Assembly (NCBI RefSeq): GCF_002563695.1
Contig: NZ_PDJI01000004.1
Span: forward strand, 2,232,001-2,296,000
DNA length: 64,000 bases
Direction: 5' to 3'
Source of the DNA: Georgenia soli
GTDB lineage: Bacteria > Actinomycetota > Actinomycetes > Actinomycetales > Actinomycetaceae
Part shown: positions 8,684 to 18,142 of the stretch, piece after piece
Layout: the number at the start of each line of letters is the position of its first letter
Numbering within the stretch: position 1 is the stretch's first letter
Translations under genes and position numbers: made by a program
The notes under the pieces: generated by a model
What the model was told of the DNA's origin: nothing
Seen by the model: only the letters and a program-made list of their open reading frames with translations
Database searches by the model: none

Positions 8684-10045
8684 GTGACGATCGCGGACGA
8701 ACGTACGGCGACCAACGGCCGGGAGGGTTTCGACCGGACCCCTCCCCAGGACATCCCCGCCGAGCAGAGCGTGCTGGGCGGCATGCTGCTGTCGAAGGAC
8801 GCGATCGCCGACGTCGTCGAGGAGCTGCGCGGCAACGACTTCTACCGGCCGGCCCACGAGTTCATCTACGAGGCGATCCTCGACCTCTACGGGCGCGGTG
8901 AGCCCGCCGACGCGGTCACGGTGGCGGCCGAGCTGACCAAGCGCGGCGAGATCGCGCGGATCGGTGGCGCCCCGTACCTGCACACCCTGATCTCCTCCGT
9001 GCCCACCGCAGCGAACGCCGGCTACTACGCCCGCATCGTGCGCGAGCAGGCGGTGCTGCGCCGCCTGGTCGAGGCCGGTACCCGGATCGTCCAGCTGGGC
9101 TACGCCACCGAGGGTGGCGACGTCGAGGACCTCGTCAACAGCGCGCAGGCCGAGGTGTACGCCGTCAGCGAGCGGCGCACCAGCGAGGACTTCGTGCCCC
9201 TGCGCGACACGATCAACCCGACGATGGAGGAGATCGAGGCCGCCGCCGACCGCGGCGAGGGCATGATCGGCGTGCCGACCGGCTTCGCCGACCTCGACGC
9301 GCTGACCAACGGCCTGCACGGCGGGCAGATGATCATCATCGCGGCCCGTCCGGCGATCGGTAAGTCCACGATCGCCCTGGACATCTGCCGGTCGGCGTCG
9401 ATCAAGAACGGTCAGACCTCGGTCATCTTCTCCCTCGAGATGGGGCGCACGGAGATCACCATGCGTCTGCTCTCCGCCGAGGCGCAGGTGCCGCTGCAGA
9501 ACATGCGCAAGGGCACCATGCGCGAGGAGGACTGGACCCGCATGGCCACCGCCATGAGCCGGGTGTCCGAGGCGCCGCTGTTCATCGACGACAGCCCCAA
9601 CATGTCGCTCATGGAGATCCGGGCCAAGTGCCGCCGGCTGAAGCAGAAGCACAACCTCCGCCTCGTCGTCGTCGACTACCTCCAGCTCATGAGCTCCGGC
9701 AAGCGCGTCGAGTCCCGCCAGCAGGAGGTCTCGGAGTTCTCCCGTGCGCTCAAGCTGCTGGCCAAGGAGCTCGAGGTACCGGTCATCGCGGTCGCGCAGC
9801 TGAACCGTGGTCCGGAGCAGCGCACGGACAAGAAGCCGATGATGAGCGACCTGCGTGAGTCGGGTTCGCTGGAGCAGGACGCCGACGTCGTCATGCTGCT
9901 GCACCGCGAGGACGCCTACGAGAAGGAGTCCCCGCGCGCCGGCGAGGCGGACATCATCGTCGCCAAGCACCGCAACGGACCGACCGACACGATCGTCGTC
10001 GCGTTCCAGGGTCATTACTCCCGGTTCGTGGACATGGCGCGCTAG
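8684..10045 (+). CDS. dnaB: Replicative DNA helicase DnaB
   Basis: Hexameric 5'-3' fork helicase. It is 453 aa: N-terminal domain from PPQDIPAEQSVLGGMLLSKD, linker, then a RecA-like domain with Walker A ARPAIGKST (Lys about 227), Walker B LRLVVVDYLQLM and SDLRESGSLEQDADVV. GTG at 8684 follows GGGGAGGAG; the frame is open to 8366 but that part overlaps the promoter region. No intein interrupts it. The stop is only 5 bases from the IS21 remnant. Confidence 0.97.
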   Translation: MTIADERTATNGREGFDRTPPQDIPAEQSVLGGMLLSKDAIADVVEELRGNDFYRPAHEFIYEAILDLYGRGEPADAVTVAAELTKRGEIARIGGAPYLHTLISSVPTAANAGYYARIVREQAVLRRLVEAGTRIVQLGYATEGGDVEDLVNSAQAEVYAVSERRTSEDFVPLRDTINPTMEEIEAAADRGEGMIGVPTGFADLDALTNGLHGGQMIIIAARPAIGKSTIALDICRSASIKNGQTSVIFSLEMGRTEITMRLLSAEAQVPLQNMRKGTMREEDWTRMATAMSRVSEAPLFIDDSPNMSLMEIRAKCRRLKQKHNLRLVVVDYLQLMSSGKRVESRQQEVSEFSRALKLLAKELEVPVIAVAQLNRGPEQRTDKKPMMSDLRESGSLEQDADVVMLLHREDAYEKESPRAGEADIIVAKHRNGPTDTIVVAFQGHYSRFVDMAR

Positions 10046-10116
10046 GAGGGTGTCAGCGACGGTCGAAAAGTGAGCCGGTTTCGACGGTCGAAAAGTGAGC
10101 CACGTCGTTTATGTGG

Positions 10117-11170
<1,054 letters not shown>

Positions 11171-11282
11171 GTACCACGAACGCCGAGATGATCGAAAGGA
11201 CACTTGGAGAGGGCCGGGAGCGGGCACAAGCGTTCCGAAGAGGAGAACGACTGCCCCAGAGGTTCCTCCCGGGCATGCCTGA

Positions 11283-11852
11283 CTCGACAGCACGATCGAC
11301 CGACTGGGTTGGGAGGACATTCGGTCCCAATTGGATTCGCACCTCAAGGGCAACGCCGGCTGGTATGCCGCGCTCGTCGTACTGATCAGCGATGACGACA
11401 TTGCGGATGGCGGGGTCGCGCTCAGCCCCACGGCCACGAACAAGGCAATCTCCGAGAGATGCCTCAAGTACTGGCCCGTGAGCGACAAGATGCTCGCGGT
11501 GGCCCAGGACAACATCCCTGACATCCTGATTGCGGTGGTCGGAAAGAAGATCTTCCGGGTGATGGTGGGAGCGTGGCGCGTCAAGCGCGACAAGGCGGCG
11601 CTTGATCACGGCGTTTGGGAGGCGGTCGACGAGGAGGGCGACGTCGCTGATCTCCGTGGCAAACTGCTGGCGAACGACATTGAATTCACCCAGGCGTCTC
11701 GCCCCGTGTACCTGCTTCTCCCTGACGCAACACAGCCGGTCCACTGGGTCGGCAGCAGGGGAAGTGCACGCACCGAAGCTGCAACTGCAGATTGGGTTTC
11801 TGCTAAGGCGACCAATCCCGGTAGAGAACGAGTGCTCGAGCCGTCGCCGTGA
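11283..11852 (+). pseudogene. Unrecognised ORF, probably a 5'-truncated gene
   Basis: The frame is open from the TGA at 11280 to the stop at 11850. It reads like real protein (DRLGWEDIRSQLDSHLKGN, KYWPVSDKMLAVAQDNIP, WRVKRDKAALDHGVWEA), yet has no ATG or GTG with an SD at its start; TTG at 11331 is the first common start. I do not recognise the family. Lower G/C than the core genes and a position between an IS21 fragment and the catabolic cluster suggest a transferred remnant. A complete CDS with a rare start cannot be excluded. Confidence 0.35.
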
Positions 11853-12162
11853 TCCTCGCCGAGTATTTGGACCACGACCACCCGCTATTCAGCGTGCCGA
11901 CGATGCACACAACTGCATGACGCGTCTTGGCATCTGCAAGACTGCATGGAAGAGACTTCATGGCCGGGTGATCTCTCGAGAGTAAGCAGACCGGGTTCTA
12001 GGTCGTCGACGTTACGTCGGCCCCGCTCAGCCAGTTCGTTGCGCGAGACGGCAGCCGCCGTAACCTGCATGCAGCGCGGACCACAAACCCGACCAATGGA
12101 GGTGTGGTTGAAGAAGCGGAGCAGATCCAGGGCGAATCTCCTCAACCGCGGCCCTTAATGCG
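11853..12162. other. Intergenic stretch without a supported gene
   Basis: About 310 bases of mixed composition between the truncated ORF and the aldolase stop. No ORF with an SD or recognisable domain, no clear hairpin and no terminal repeat was seen. Confidence 0.5.
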
Positions 12163-13014
12163 TCAGTAGTTTTCGCGTCCGCCGCCGTTCGGTGCAGCTT
12201 CGCCAGACGCATTGGTGCCGGAGGTGGTGACGAACGCCGCGGCGAGGGCCTCGGAGCCGCGGGCGAGGAGCGCCACGTCCGCGCCCACGAGCACGAAGGA
12301 GGCTCCGGCGTCGATGTACGAGCGGGCCACGGCGTGGTCGAAGGCGTTGACCCCGACCGGCTTGCCTGCCGCCCGGACCGCCTCGAACGCGCGGTGCACC
12401 GCGGCGACGACGTCGGGATGGCTCTGCCGGCCGATCAGTCCCATGGACGCCGCCAGGTCGGACGGCCCGACGAAGACCCCGTCGACGCCGTCGACGGCCG
12501 CGATGTCCGCGGCCGCCTCGACGCCCTCGGCGGTCTCGATCTGGACGAACAGCGAGACGTGCTCGTCGGCGTCCGCGAGGTACCCCTCGACCCGGTTCCA
12601 CCGCGCGGACCGCGCCAGCGCCGAGCCGACGCCGCGGCGCCCCCGCGGGGGGTAGCGGACCGCCTCGACGACGGCGCGGGCCTCCGCGCCGGAGGAGACC
12701 ATGGGCACGAGCAGGTTCTGCGCGCCGAGGTCGAGGACCTGCTTGATCGTCACCACGTCCCCGATCGGCACCCGCACGAGCGGGGTGACGGGGTAGGCGG
12801 CGACGGCCTGCAGCTGGGCGAGCACCGACTCCAGGCCGTTGGGGGAGTGCTCCATGTCGATCAGCACCCAGTCGATCCCCGAGCCGGCGACGATCTCGGC
12901 CACCAGCGGGCTGCCGCTGCAGACCCAGATCCCCGCCAGCGGCCGGGCCGCGTGGCCCTTCGCCTGCTGGCCCGTCAGGGCGTGACGGAAGGTGGGCGTC
13001 AGACGAAGCGGCAC
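12163..13014 (-). CDS. HpcH/HpaI-family aldolase
   Basis: A 283-aa class II pyruvate aldolase of the HpcH/HpaI/CitE superfamily. Visible motifs are GIWVCSGSPLVAEIVAGSG, WVLIDMEHSPNG, PLVRVP, FVQIETAEGVEAA (metal-site Glu) and FVGPSDLAASMG. In the homoprotocatechuate pathway HpaI splits 4-hydroxy-2-oxoheptanedioate into pyruvate and succinate semialdehyde. The GTG start at 13014 overlaps the hydratase gene by 16 bases, so the two are probably translationally coupled. It lies last in the hydratase-aldolase transcript. Confidence 0.87.
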   Translation of the reverse strand: MPLRLTPTFRHALTGQQAKGHAARPLAGIWVCSGSPLVAEIVAGSGIDWVLIDMEHSPNGLESVLAQLQAVAAYPVTPLVRVPIGDVVTIKQVLDLGAQNLLVPMVSSGAEARAVVEAVRYPPRGRRGVGSALARSARWNRVEGYLADADEHVSLFVQIETAEGVEAAADIAAVDGVDGVFVGPSDLAASMGLIGRQSHPDVVAAVHRAFEAVRAAGKPVGVNAFDHAVARSYIDAGASFVLVGADVALLARGSEALAAAFVTTSGTNASGEAAPNGGGRENY

Positions 13015-13805
13015 GAGATCGTCCCCAGCTCTCGGAAGTCGGCGAGCACGGTGTCGCCCGGGTGCACCCACATGGGGCGGGTGAACGAGCCGGCGAGGAC
13101 GAGCTCCCCGGCCTCGAGGCGGTCGCCGTGCTGGGCGAGCTTGTTCGCCAGCCACGCCACCCCCATCGCGGGGTGGTTGAGCACGGCGCCCGCGACGCCC
13201 GACTCCTCGATGGTCTCGTTGCGGTACAGCAGGGCCGAGACCCACCGCAGGTCCAGCTCGCCGGGCCGGACCGGGTTGCCGCCGTAGACCATCGCGCCCA
13301 TCGCGGCGTTGTCGCTGATGGTGTCGACGATCGTGCGGCCCTCGAGCTCGATGCGCGAGGACAGGATCTCCAGCGCCGGCACCACGTACTCGGTCGCCCG
13401 GAGCACGTCGAACACGGTGGCGTCCGGGCCGTCGACCGGCTCGGCCAGCTTGAAGGCCAGCTCGACCTCGATGCGCACGTTCGAGAACCGGTCGTGCTCG
13501 ATGACGGAGCCGTTGTCGAAGATCATGTCCGCGAAGATGGCGCCGTAGTCGGGCTCGTCGATGCCGGTCGCCGCCTGCATGACCTTCGACGTCAGACCGA
13601 TCTTGCGGCCCACCGGCCGCCGGCCGGCGTCGATGGCCCGACGCCGCCACTCGTTCTGCACGGCGTACGAGTCCTCGACCGTCATGCCGTCGTACCGCTT
13701 CGTCAGCAGCGGCACCATCGTGCGGTCCCGCTCGGCGGCGGCGAGCTCGTCCGCGATCCCCGCGACGACGATGGGCTCCAGGGTTCGGGTGATGGGCATG
13801 GTCAC
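12999..13805 (-). CDS. 2-oxo-hept-4-ene-1,7-dioate hydratase-like protein (HpaH family)
   Basis: A 268-aa member of the fumarylacetoacetase-like hydratase family, the same length as HpaH. Motifs: RPVGRKIGLTSKVMQAATGI, PDYGAIFADM, RIEVELAFKL (metal-binding Glu residues) and NPAMG-like NHPAMGVAWLANKLA. It adds water to a 2-oxo-4-enoate before aldol cleavage. GTG at 13805 is preferred because AGGAAGG lies 8 bases before it; ATG at 13799 gives 266 aa. It is followed, with overlap, by the HpaI-like aldolase. Confidence 0.86.
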   Translation of the reverse strand: MTMPITRTLEPIVVAGIADELAAAERDRTMVPLLTKRYDGMTVEDSYAVQNEWRRRAIDAGRRPVGRKIGLTSKVMQAATGIDEPDYGAIFADMIFDNGSVIEHDRFSNVRIEVELAFKLAEPVDGPDATVFDVLRATEYVVPALEILSSRIELEGRTIVDTISDNAAMGAMVYGGNPVRPGELDLRWVSALLYRNETIEESGVAGAVLNHPAMGVAWLANKLAQHGDRLEAGELVLAGSFTRPMWVHPGDTVLADFRELGTISCRFV

Positions 13806-14007
13806 GTACGAGTCCTTCCTCTTGTCTTGTGGTACTGAACCTTGAGTCAGCAGCTTGGGATCTTCGGCCACGCACGCAAAGGAGATGACCTCGAGCGTGG
13901 GGATGCTGCGGGGGCAGCAGATGTAGCGCTGAATGCGCAAACGGACGAGTGCGCGACCGGCCGGATGAATTTGTCAGGTCAGGGTTCGTTGACCGGACCG
14001 AACGGGA

Positions 14008-14727
14008 TCAAACTTCCGAGTATGCATAGGGTGGATCGTCTGGGTGCTCGTGGCTGAGGTACGCGTCCAGAGTGGCTGAGCGGTGCCGGCGTACTGCCTT
14101 CTCGATGTCGATCAGGTCCGCGCTCGCCTCAATGAGGTGCAGAATTCTTTCGTGTTCGCGCACGGAGTCTTGCGCCCTACCGGGTACGAAACTGAACGTC
14201 GACTTTCGTAGGTGGCCTAGGCGTGTCCACTCGGCGTTCACGACATAGAGCATGCGAGGGTTCGGGCAGGGCGCAAAGAGGATTGAGTGGAACTGCTGGT
14301 TGAGCCGTGTGAACCAGCGGGGGTCGAGCTCCTCGAGGGCGTCGATCATCTGAGCGTTAATCTCTCGAGCGCGGCTCACATCGTCCTCGGTGAGGAGTCG
14401 CGCCGAGAGCGCGGTGGCCGCGCCCTCCAAGATCGCGAGGGTCTGCATGCTGTTCCGGTACTGCGAGTCGTCGACCATCGACACGTGCGCGCCGACGTTT
14501 CGCTTGAAGGTCACCAAGCCCTCGGCCTCGAGCTGGCGCATCGCCTCGCGCACAGGCACGACGCTCATGCCGAGATTCTCTGCGAGCGTGGAAAGTACAA
14601 GACGATAGCCTGGAGTGAAGGCCTGACTGGTGATTCGTTCCCTGATCCACGAGTAGGCAAGCTGAGACTTGCTCGGCGAACTTGTAGTCCCGAGAACCGC
14701 CGTGTCTGTCATCGGGTGGGTTGCCAT
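14008..14727 (-). CDS. GntR-family (FCD domain) transcriptional regulator
   Basis: A 239-aa regulator: winged helix-turn-helix with SQLAYSWIRERITSQAFTPG, LAENLGMSVVPVREAMRQLE and GLVTFKRNVGAHV, then an all-helical FCD ligand domain. FCD regulators usually sense small organic acids and repress nearby catabolic genes. It lies just upstream of the hydratase-aldolase pair in the same orientation, with a 200-base gap, so it probably controls them and itself. The start region overlaps a small upstream ORF. Confidence 0.88.
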   Translation of the reverse strand: MATHPMTDTAVLGTTSSPSKSQLAYSWIRERITSQAFTPGYRLVLSTLAENLGMSVVPVREAMRQLEAEGLVTFKRNVGAHVSMVDDSQYRNSMQTLAILEGAATALSARLLTEDDVSRAREINAQMIDALEELDPRWFTRLNQQFHSILFAPCPNPRMLYVVNAEWTRLGHLRKSTFSFVPGRAQDSVREHERILHLIEASADLIDIEKAVRRHRSATLDAYLSHEHPDDPPYAYSEV

Positions 14728-14921
14728 GCGTTGTACCTCGCTCTTGTCGGCAAACCCACGCCGGCCTGGTTGCTTGCAAAACGTCCGTGGTCTCGCCTAT
14801 CCGGACCGTCGACCAATTCCATGGTGAGCACCGGCATAAGTTGAACGGCGGCAATCTGGTTGAGGCCGTCGGAAAGATCGGAACGGTGCTCGGCGCCGGG
14901 GGTGACGATGTTTTCAGTCAT
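14709..14921 (-). CDS. Small ORF upstream of the GntR gene
   Basis: A 70-codon ORF with ATG at 14921 behind GAGGGAGCTC, ending 19 bases inside the GntR gene. The first half (LNQIAAVQLMPVLTMELVD) faintly resembles the N-terminus of a KDPG-type aldolase; the second half does not. It could be a leader ORF coupling translation of the regulator, or the start of a truncated aldolase gene. Low certainty. Confidence 0.3.
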   Translation of the reverse strand: MTENIVTPGAEHRSDLSDGLNQIAAVQLMPVLTMELVDGPDRRDHGRFASNQAGVGLPTRARYNAWQPTR

Positions 14922-14948
14922 GAGCTCCCTCGCTCTGTGCTGTATGTG

Positions 14949-14964
14949 AAATAGTATATCATTT
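14949..14964. promoter_or_regulatory. Candidate GntR-type operator
   Basis: AAATAGTATATCATTT is a near-palindrome (AAAT arms, TATA core) in the AT-rich stretch just upstream of the small ORF and GntR gene. FCD-type GntR regulators bind short AT-rich palindromes in their own promoters. Assignment is by position and symmetry only. Confidence 0.4.
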
Positions 14965-15186
14965 AGGGTGTTAACTCGCGAGTCTCCTCACGCGCAGTGA
15001 GTGATTACTCGGGCTCCCACTCCTGCGAGTGGGGCGTGTTGAGACTGCTCGACGGCGTCCCTTCACAGGAGAGGCCGACCGCCGTCCCGCCAGGCGGTAC
15101 TGCACTTTCAATTGGGCGCCCATCTGTATTACTACCCGACGAGCTCACATTGAGGGCACGCGTACGACAGAACACTGCTGGGTCGG

Positions 15187-16656
15187 TCAGAACGGGTTGG
15201 GCGTCAGCGTGTACTTGGTCTGGAGGTACTCGTGGATGCCCTCGGCGCCGCCCTCGCGGCCCAGACCCGACATCTTCCAGCCGCCGAACGGGGCCGCGGC
15301 GTTGGAGACGACGCCGATGTTCAGGCCCATCATCCCCGTCTCCAGGCGCTCGATCATGCGCTGACCGCGGGCCAGGTTCTCCGTGTAGACGTAGGAGACC
15401 AGGCCGTACTCGGTGTCGTTGGCGATGCGCACCGCCTCGTCCTCGGTGTCGAACGGGACGATCGCCAGCACGGGCCCGAAGATCTCCTCGCGCAGGATCT
15501 CGCTGCCCGGGCGCACGTCGGCGAGCACGGTGGGCGCGTAGAAGGTACCGGGCCGCTCGATCGCGCTGCCGCCGGTGTGCACGGTCGCGCCGCGCTGGAC
15601 GGCGTCACCCACGAGCGCGGCGGCCTTCTCGACCGCGCCTTCGTTGATGAGCGGCCCGATCGTCACGCCCTCCTCCGTGCCCCGGCCCACGGTGAAGCCC
15701 TTCACGCGCTCGGTGACCCGGCGCGCGAACTCCTCGGCGACGTCGCGGTGGACGATGAACCGGTTCGCGGCGGTGCAGGCCTGGCCGATGTTCCGGAACT
15801 TCGCCGCGATCGCCCCCTCGACCGCCTTGTCCAGGTCGGCGTCGTCGAAGACGACGAACGGGGCGTTGCCGCCGAGCTCCATCGACGTGCGCAGCACCCC
15901 CTGGGCGGCCTGCTCCAGCAGGCGCTGGCCCACCGGCGTCGAGCCGGTGAAGGAGAGCTTGCGCAGCCGCGGGTCGCGGATGATCGGCTCGGAGACCTTC
16001 CCCGACGTCGAGGTGGTGAAGACGTTGACGACGCCGCCCGGGAGCCCGGCCTCCTCGAGCAGCTTGACGAAGTACAGCGTCGTCAGCGGCGTCAGCTCGG
16101 CGGGCTTGATGACGACCGTGCACCCGGCCGCCAGCGCCGGGGCGATCTTGCGGGTGGCCATCGCGAGCGGGAAGTTCCACGGCGTGATGAGGAAGCACGG
16201 CCCGACGGGGTGCTGGGAGACGACCATCCGGCCGGTGCCCTCGGGGTTGGGCCCGTACCGGCCCTGGACGCGGGTGGCCTCCTCGCTGAACCAGCGCACG
16301 AACTCCCCGCCGTAGGCAACCTCGCCGCGCGCCTCGGCGAGCGGCTTGCCCATCTCCATCGTCATGAGGAGGGCGAACTCCTCCTTGCGTTCCTGGAGCA
16401 GGTCGAACGCGCGGCGCAGGATCTGCGCACGCTCGCGCGCCGGTGTCGCGGCCCAGGCGGGGAACGCCGCGTCGGCGGCGTCCAGCGCGGCGAGACCGTC
16501 GGCGGGCGAGGCGTCCGCGATCGTCCTGACGAGGTCACCGGTGGCGGGGTCGTAGACGTTGAGCGTCCGCCCGCCCTCGGCGTCGCGCCACTGCCCGCCG
16601 ATGTACAGCTGGTCGGGCACGCTCGCGAGCAGCTCGGCCTCGTGGTTGTGGCTCAT
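15187..16656 (-). CDS. gabD: Succinate-semialdehyde dehydrogenase-type NAD(P)+ aldehyde dehydrogenase
   Basis: A 489-aa aldehyde dehydrogenase close to GabD. It shows ITPWNFPLAMATRKIAPALA, FTGSTPVGQRLL, ELGGNAPFVVFDDADLDKAV (catalytic Glu), NIGQACTAANRF (catalytic Cys), EEIFGPVLAI and the C-terminal GGWKMSGLGREGGAEGI. ATG at 16656 follows AAAGGAG. It would oxidise the semialdehyde released by the HpaI-like aldolase, giving succinate if the substrate is a C7 diacid. It has strong G/C third positions, like the core genome and unlike the neighbouring flavin reductase. Confidence 0.85.
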   Translation of the reverse strand: MSHNHEAELLASVPDQLYIGGQWRDAEGGRTLNVYDPATGDLVRTIADASPADGLAALDAADAAFPAWAATPARERAQILRRAFDLLQERKEEFALLMTMEMGKPLAEARGEVAYGGEFVRWFSEEATRVQGRYGPNPEGTGRMVVSQHPVGPCFLITPWNFPLAMATRKIAPALAAGCTVVIKPAELTPLTTLYFVKLLEEAGLPGGVVNVFTTSTSGKVSEPIIRDPRLRKLSFTGSTPVGQRLLEQAAQGVLRTSMELGGNAPFVVFDDADLDKAVEGAIAAKFRNIGQACTAANRFIVHRDVAEEFARRVTERVKGFTVGRGTEEGVTIGPLINEGAVEKAAALVGDAVQRGATVHTGGSAIERPGTFYAPTVLADVRPGSEILREEIFGPVLAIVPFDTEDEAVRIANDTEYGLVSYVYTENLARGQRMIERLETGMMGLNIGVVSNAAAPFGGWKMSGLGREGGAEGIHEYLQTKYTLTPNPF

Positions 16657-16786
16657 GGAACTCCTTTCGTCGCCTCGGATCCCCTCCGCGGTTGCCTGAC
16701 TTCTCCAGCCTCTAGAGGCCGACCCACTGACGACTGATTTACCCCGGTGCTTGCCGAGAGGATTCAGGGGTACGTCAACGCGCGCC

Positions 16787-17284
16787 TTAAGCGACGCCGA
16801 CCGTGGCAAATCCTGACCGATGAAAAACCAGAGGATCTGTGCCGTCTGCCGGCTTGAGGTCCAAGACCTCCAGAACCGCGATGGTGTGGTCGCCTGCTGG
16901 ATGCTCATCATGAATCCGGCAGACGAAGTACCCAGCTGCTTCGTCTACGAGGATTGCGGTGCCCTGACGAGTGAACGGGACGTCCCGGAGGCGCCGTTCG
17001 GGGGCGCGATGCGACAGCTGGCGGCAGATCAGCCGGTGTTCCTTGCTGAGGATCGACACACCGATGGTCGAGGCGTTCCTGAGCTTCGGCCAGGTGGAGG
17101 ACGTTCTTTGAACGGCCAGCATCACTAGTGGAGGCTCCTGTGACACCCCAACGGTGAAGGACGAGGCTACGAAAACGTGATCCTGCCCCTCCACTGTGGC
17201 GGCTAATGCTACGACGCCGGTAGGGAACTGGGCGAACATTCTGCGCAACGAGATGACGTCCGGGCGCTGTGGCGTGGTGGTCAT
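16787..17284 (-). CDS. Flavin reductase (HsaB/HpaC-like)
   Basis: A 165-aa FMN-binding split-barrel flavin:NAD(P)H reductase. Typical segments are MFAQFPTGVVALAATVEG, VASSFTVGVSQEPPLVMLAV, STWPKLRNASTIGVSILS and a C-terminal FHRSGF. It supplies reduced flavin to the two-component monooxygenase encoded at 20020-21201. Its ATG overlaps the IclR stop by 4 bases (ATGA), so it is co-translated with the regulator. Confidence 0.85.
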   Translation of the reverse strand: MTTTPQRPDVISLRRMFAQFPTGVVALAATVEGQDHVFVASSFTVGVSQEPPLVMLAVQRTSSTWPKLRNASTIGVSILSKEHRLICRQLSHRAPERRLRDVPFTRQGTAILVDEAAGYFVCRIHDEHPAGDHTIAVLEVLDLKPADGTDPLVFHRSGFATVGVA

Positions 17285-18138
17285 TTGACGAATCCTTGTG
17301 TCAGCTGGATTGGACCAATCTGTTCCAAAGGCATGTATTTGCGTCGCTCAGCCCCCCGCTGGAGTGCCTTGCTTAACTGTTGGGCCGTCGACACGACAAG
17401 TTGCTTTGCGTATTCGGATTTGAACGTCGAGGTGGGCTGAGTCAGTGCGATACTCGCCACGATCTCGTCATCGATGAAGACCGGAGCAGCCACGCCGGAC
17501 AGCCCGAGCACGGCTTCCTGGTTGTCGAACGACACGCCCGACGATCGAATATCGTCGAGCTGCTCCAACAGTTGCGCGGGGTGATGGACCGAGAAGGGGG
17601 TCGACCGCATCAGTCCTTGGCCGACGATCGACTTCACCACGCCAGCGGGCGAGAAGGCGAGAATCACCTTGCCGAGGCTCGTCTGCGTCGCCGGAATCGG
17701 CCAACCGACCCGCGTCTCCGTACGCGGTGAGGAGTGCCCACGGATTTTCTCGACGCACAGGATCCGGTTGTCGCTACGCACAGCGAGCGTTACCACGCAG
17801 TCACCGCCACGGACATACATGGAACTGAGAAACGGCAGAGCAGTGTCGCGCATACCGCCTGGCTCGCAGAAGGCAGCGTAGTTGCCGACTTCGAAAAGCT
17901 TGAGCCCTACGCGGTACTTCGTGCCCTGGCGTTCGAGGAAGCCGGTTTCGACCAGTTGACTCAGCATTCGGTGGGTCGTACTGCTCGGGAGGCCAGCACG
18001 CCGCGCGATTTCGCGCCCGCCGAGTGCTGACGGACCCTGCGTGAAGGCCTCCAGTATCGCCACAGCCTTGACGAGAACCGGGGCACCGGTCATGTAGTGG
18101 TCCGCCGGCTGCTCCTGGCCACCCAATGTTTCCGGCAT
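17281..18138 (-). CDS. IclR-family transcriptional regulator
   Basis: A 285-aa regulator with an N-terminal winged HTH (LVKAVAILEAFTQGPSALGG, REIARRAGLPSSTTHRML, ETGFLERQGTKYRVG) and a C-terminal GAF-like effector domain (FIDDEIVASIALTQPT). IclR proteins commonly control aromatic catabolism. Only 4 bases separate it from the hydrolase stop and it overlaps the reductase, so it sits inside the catabolic operon it probably controls. Confidence 0.88.
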   Translation of the reverse strand: MPETLGGQEQPADHYMTGAPVLVKAVAILEAFTQGPSALGGREIARRAGLPSSTTHRMLSQLVETGFLERQGTKYRVGLKLFEVGNYAAFCEPGGMRDTALPFLSSMYVRGGDCVVTLAVRSDNRILCVEKIRGHSSPRTETRVGWPIPATQTSLGKVILAFSPAGVVKSIVGQGLMRSTPFSVHHPAQLLEQLDDIRSSGVSFDNQEAVLGLSGVAAPVFIDDEIVASIALTQPTSTFKSEYAKQLVVSTAQQLSKALQRGAERRKYMPLEQIGPIQLTQGFVK

Positions 18139-18142
18139 CTGC

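Noticed and set aside
8684..10045. Possible intein in dnaB, a common insertion site in actinobacteria
   Set aside because: The protein is 453 aa and runs through Walker A and B without any inserted block.
12163..13875. Apparent 570-codon fusion of hydratase and aldolase
   Set aside because: The upstream part of this frame is an Arg-rich shadow of the hydratase, whose real frame is different. The aldolase starts at GTG 13014 with a 16-base overlap, so there are two separate proteins.
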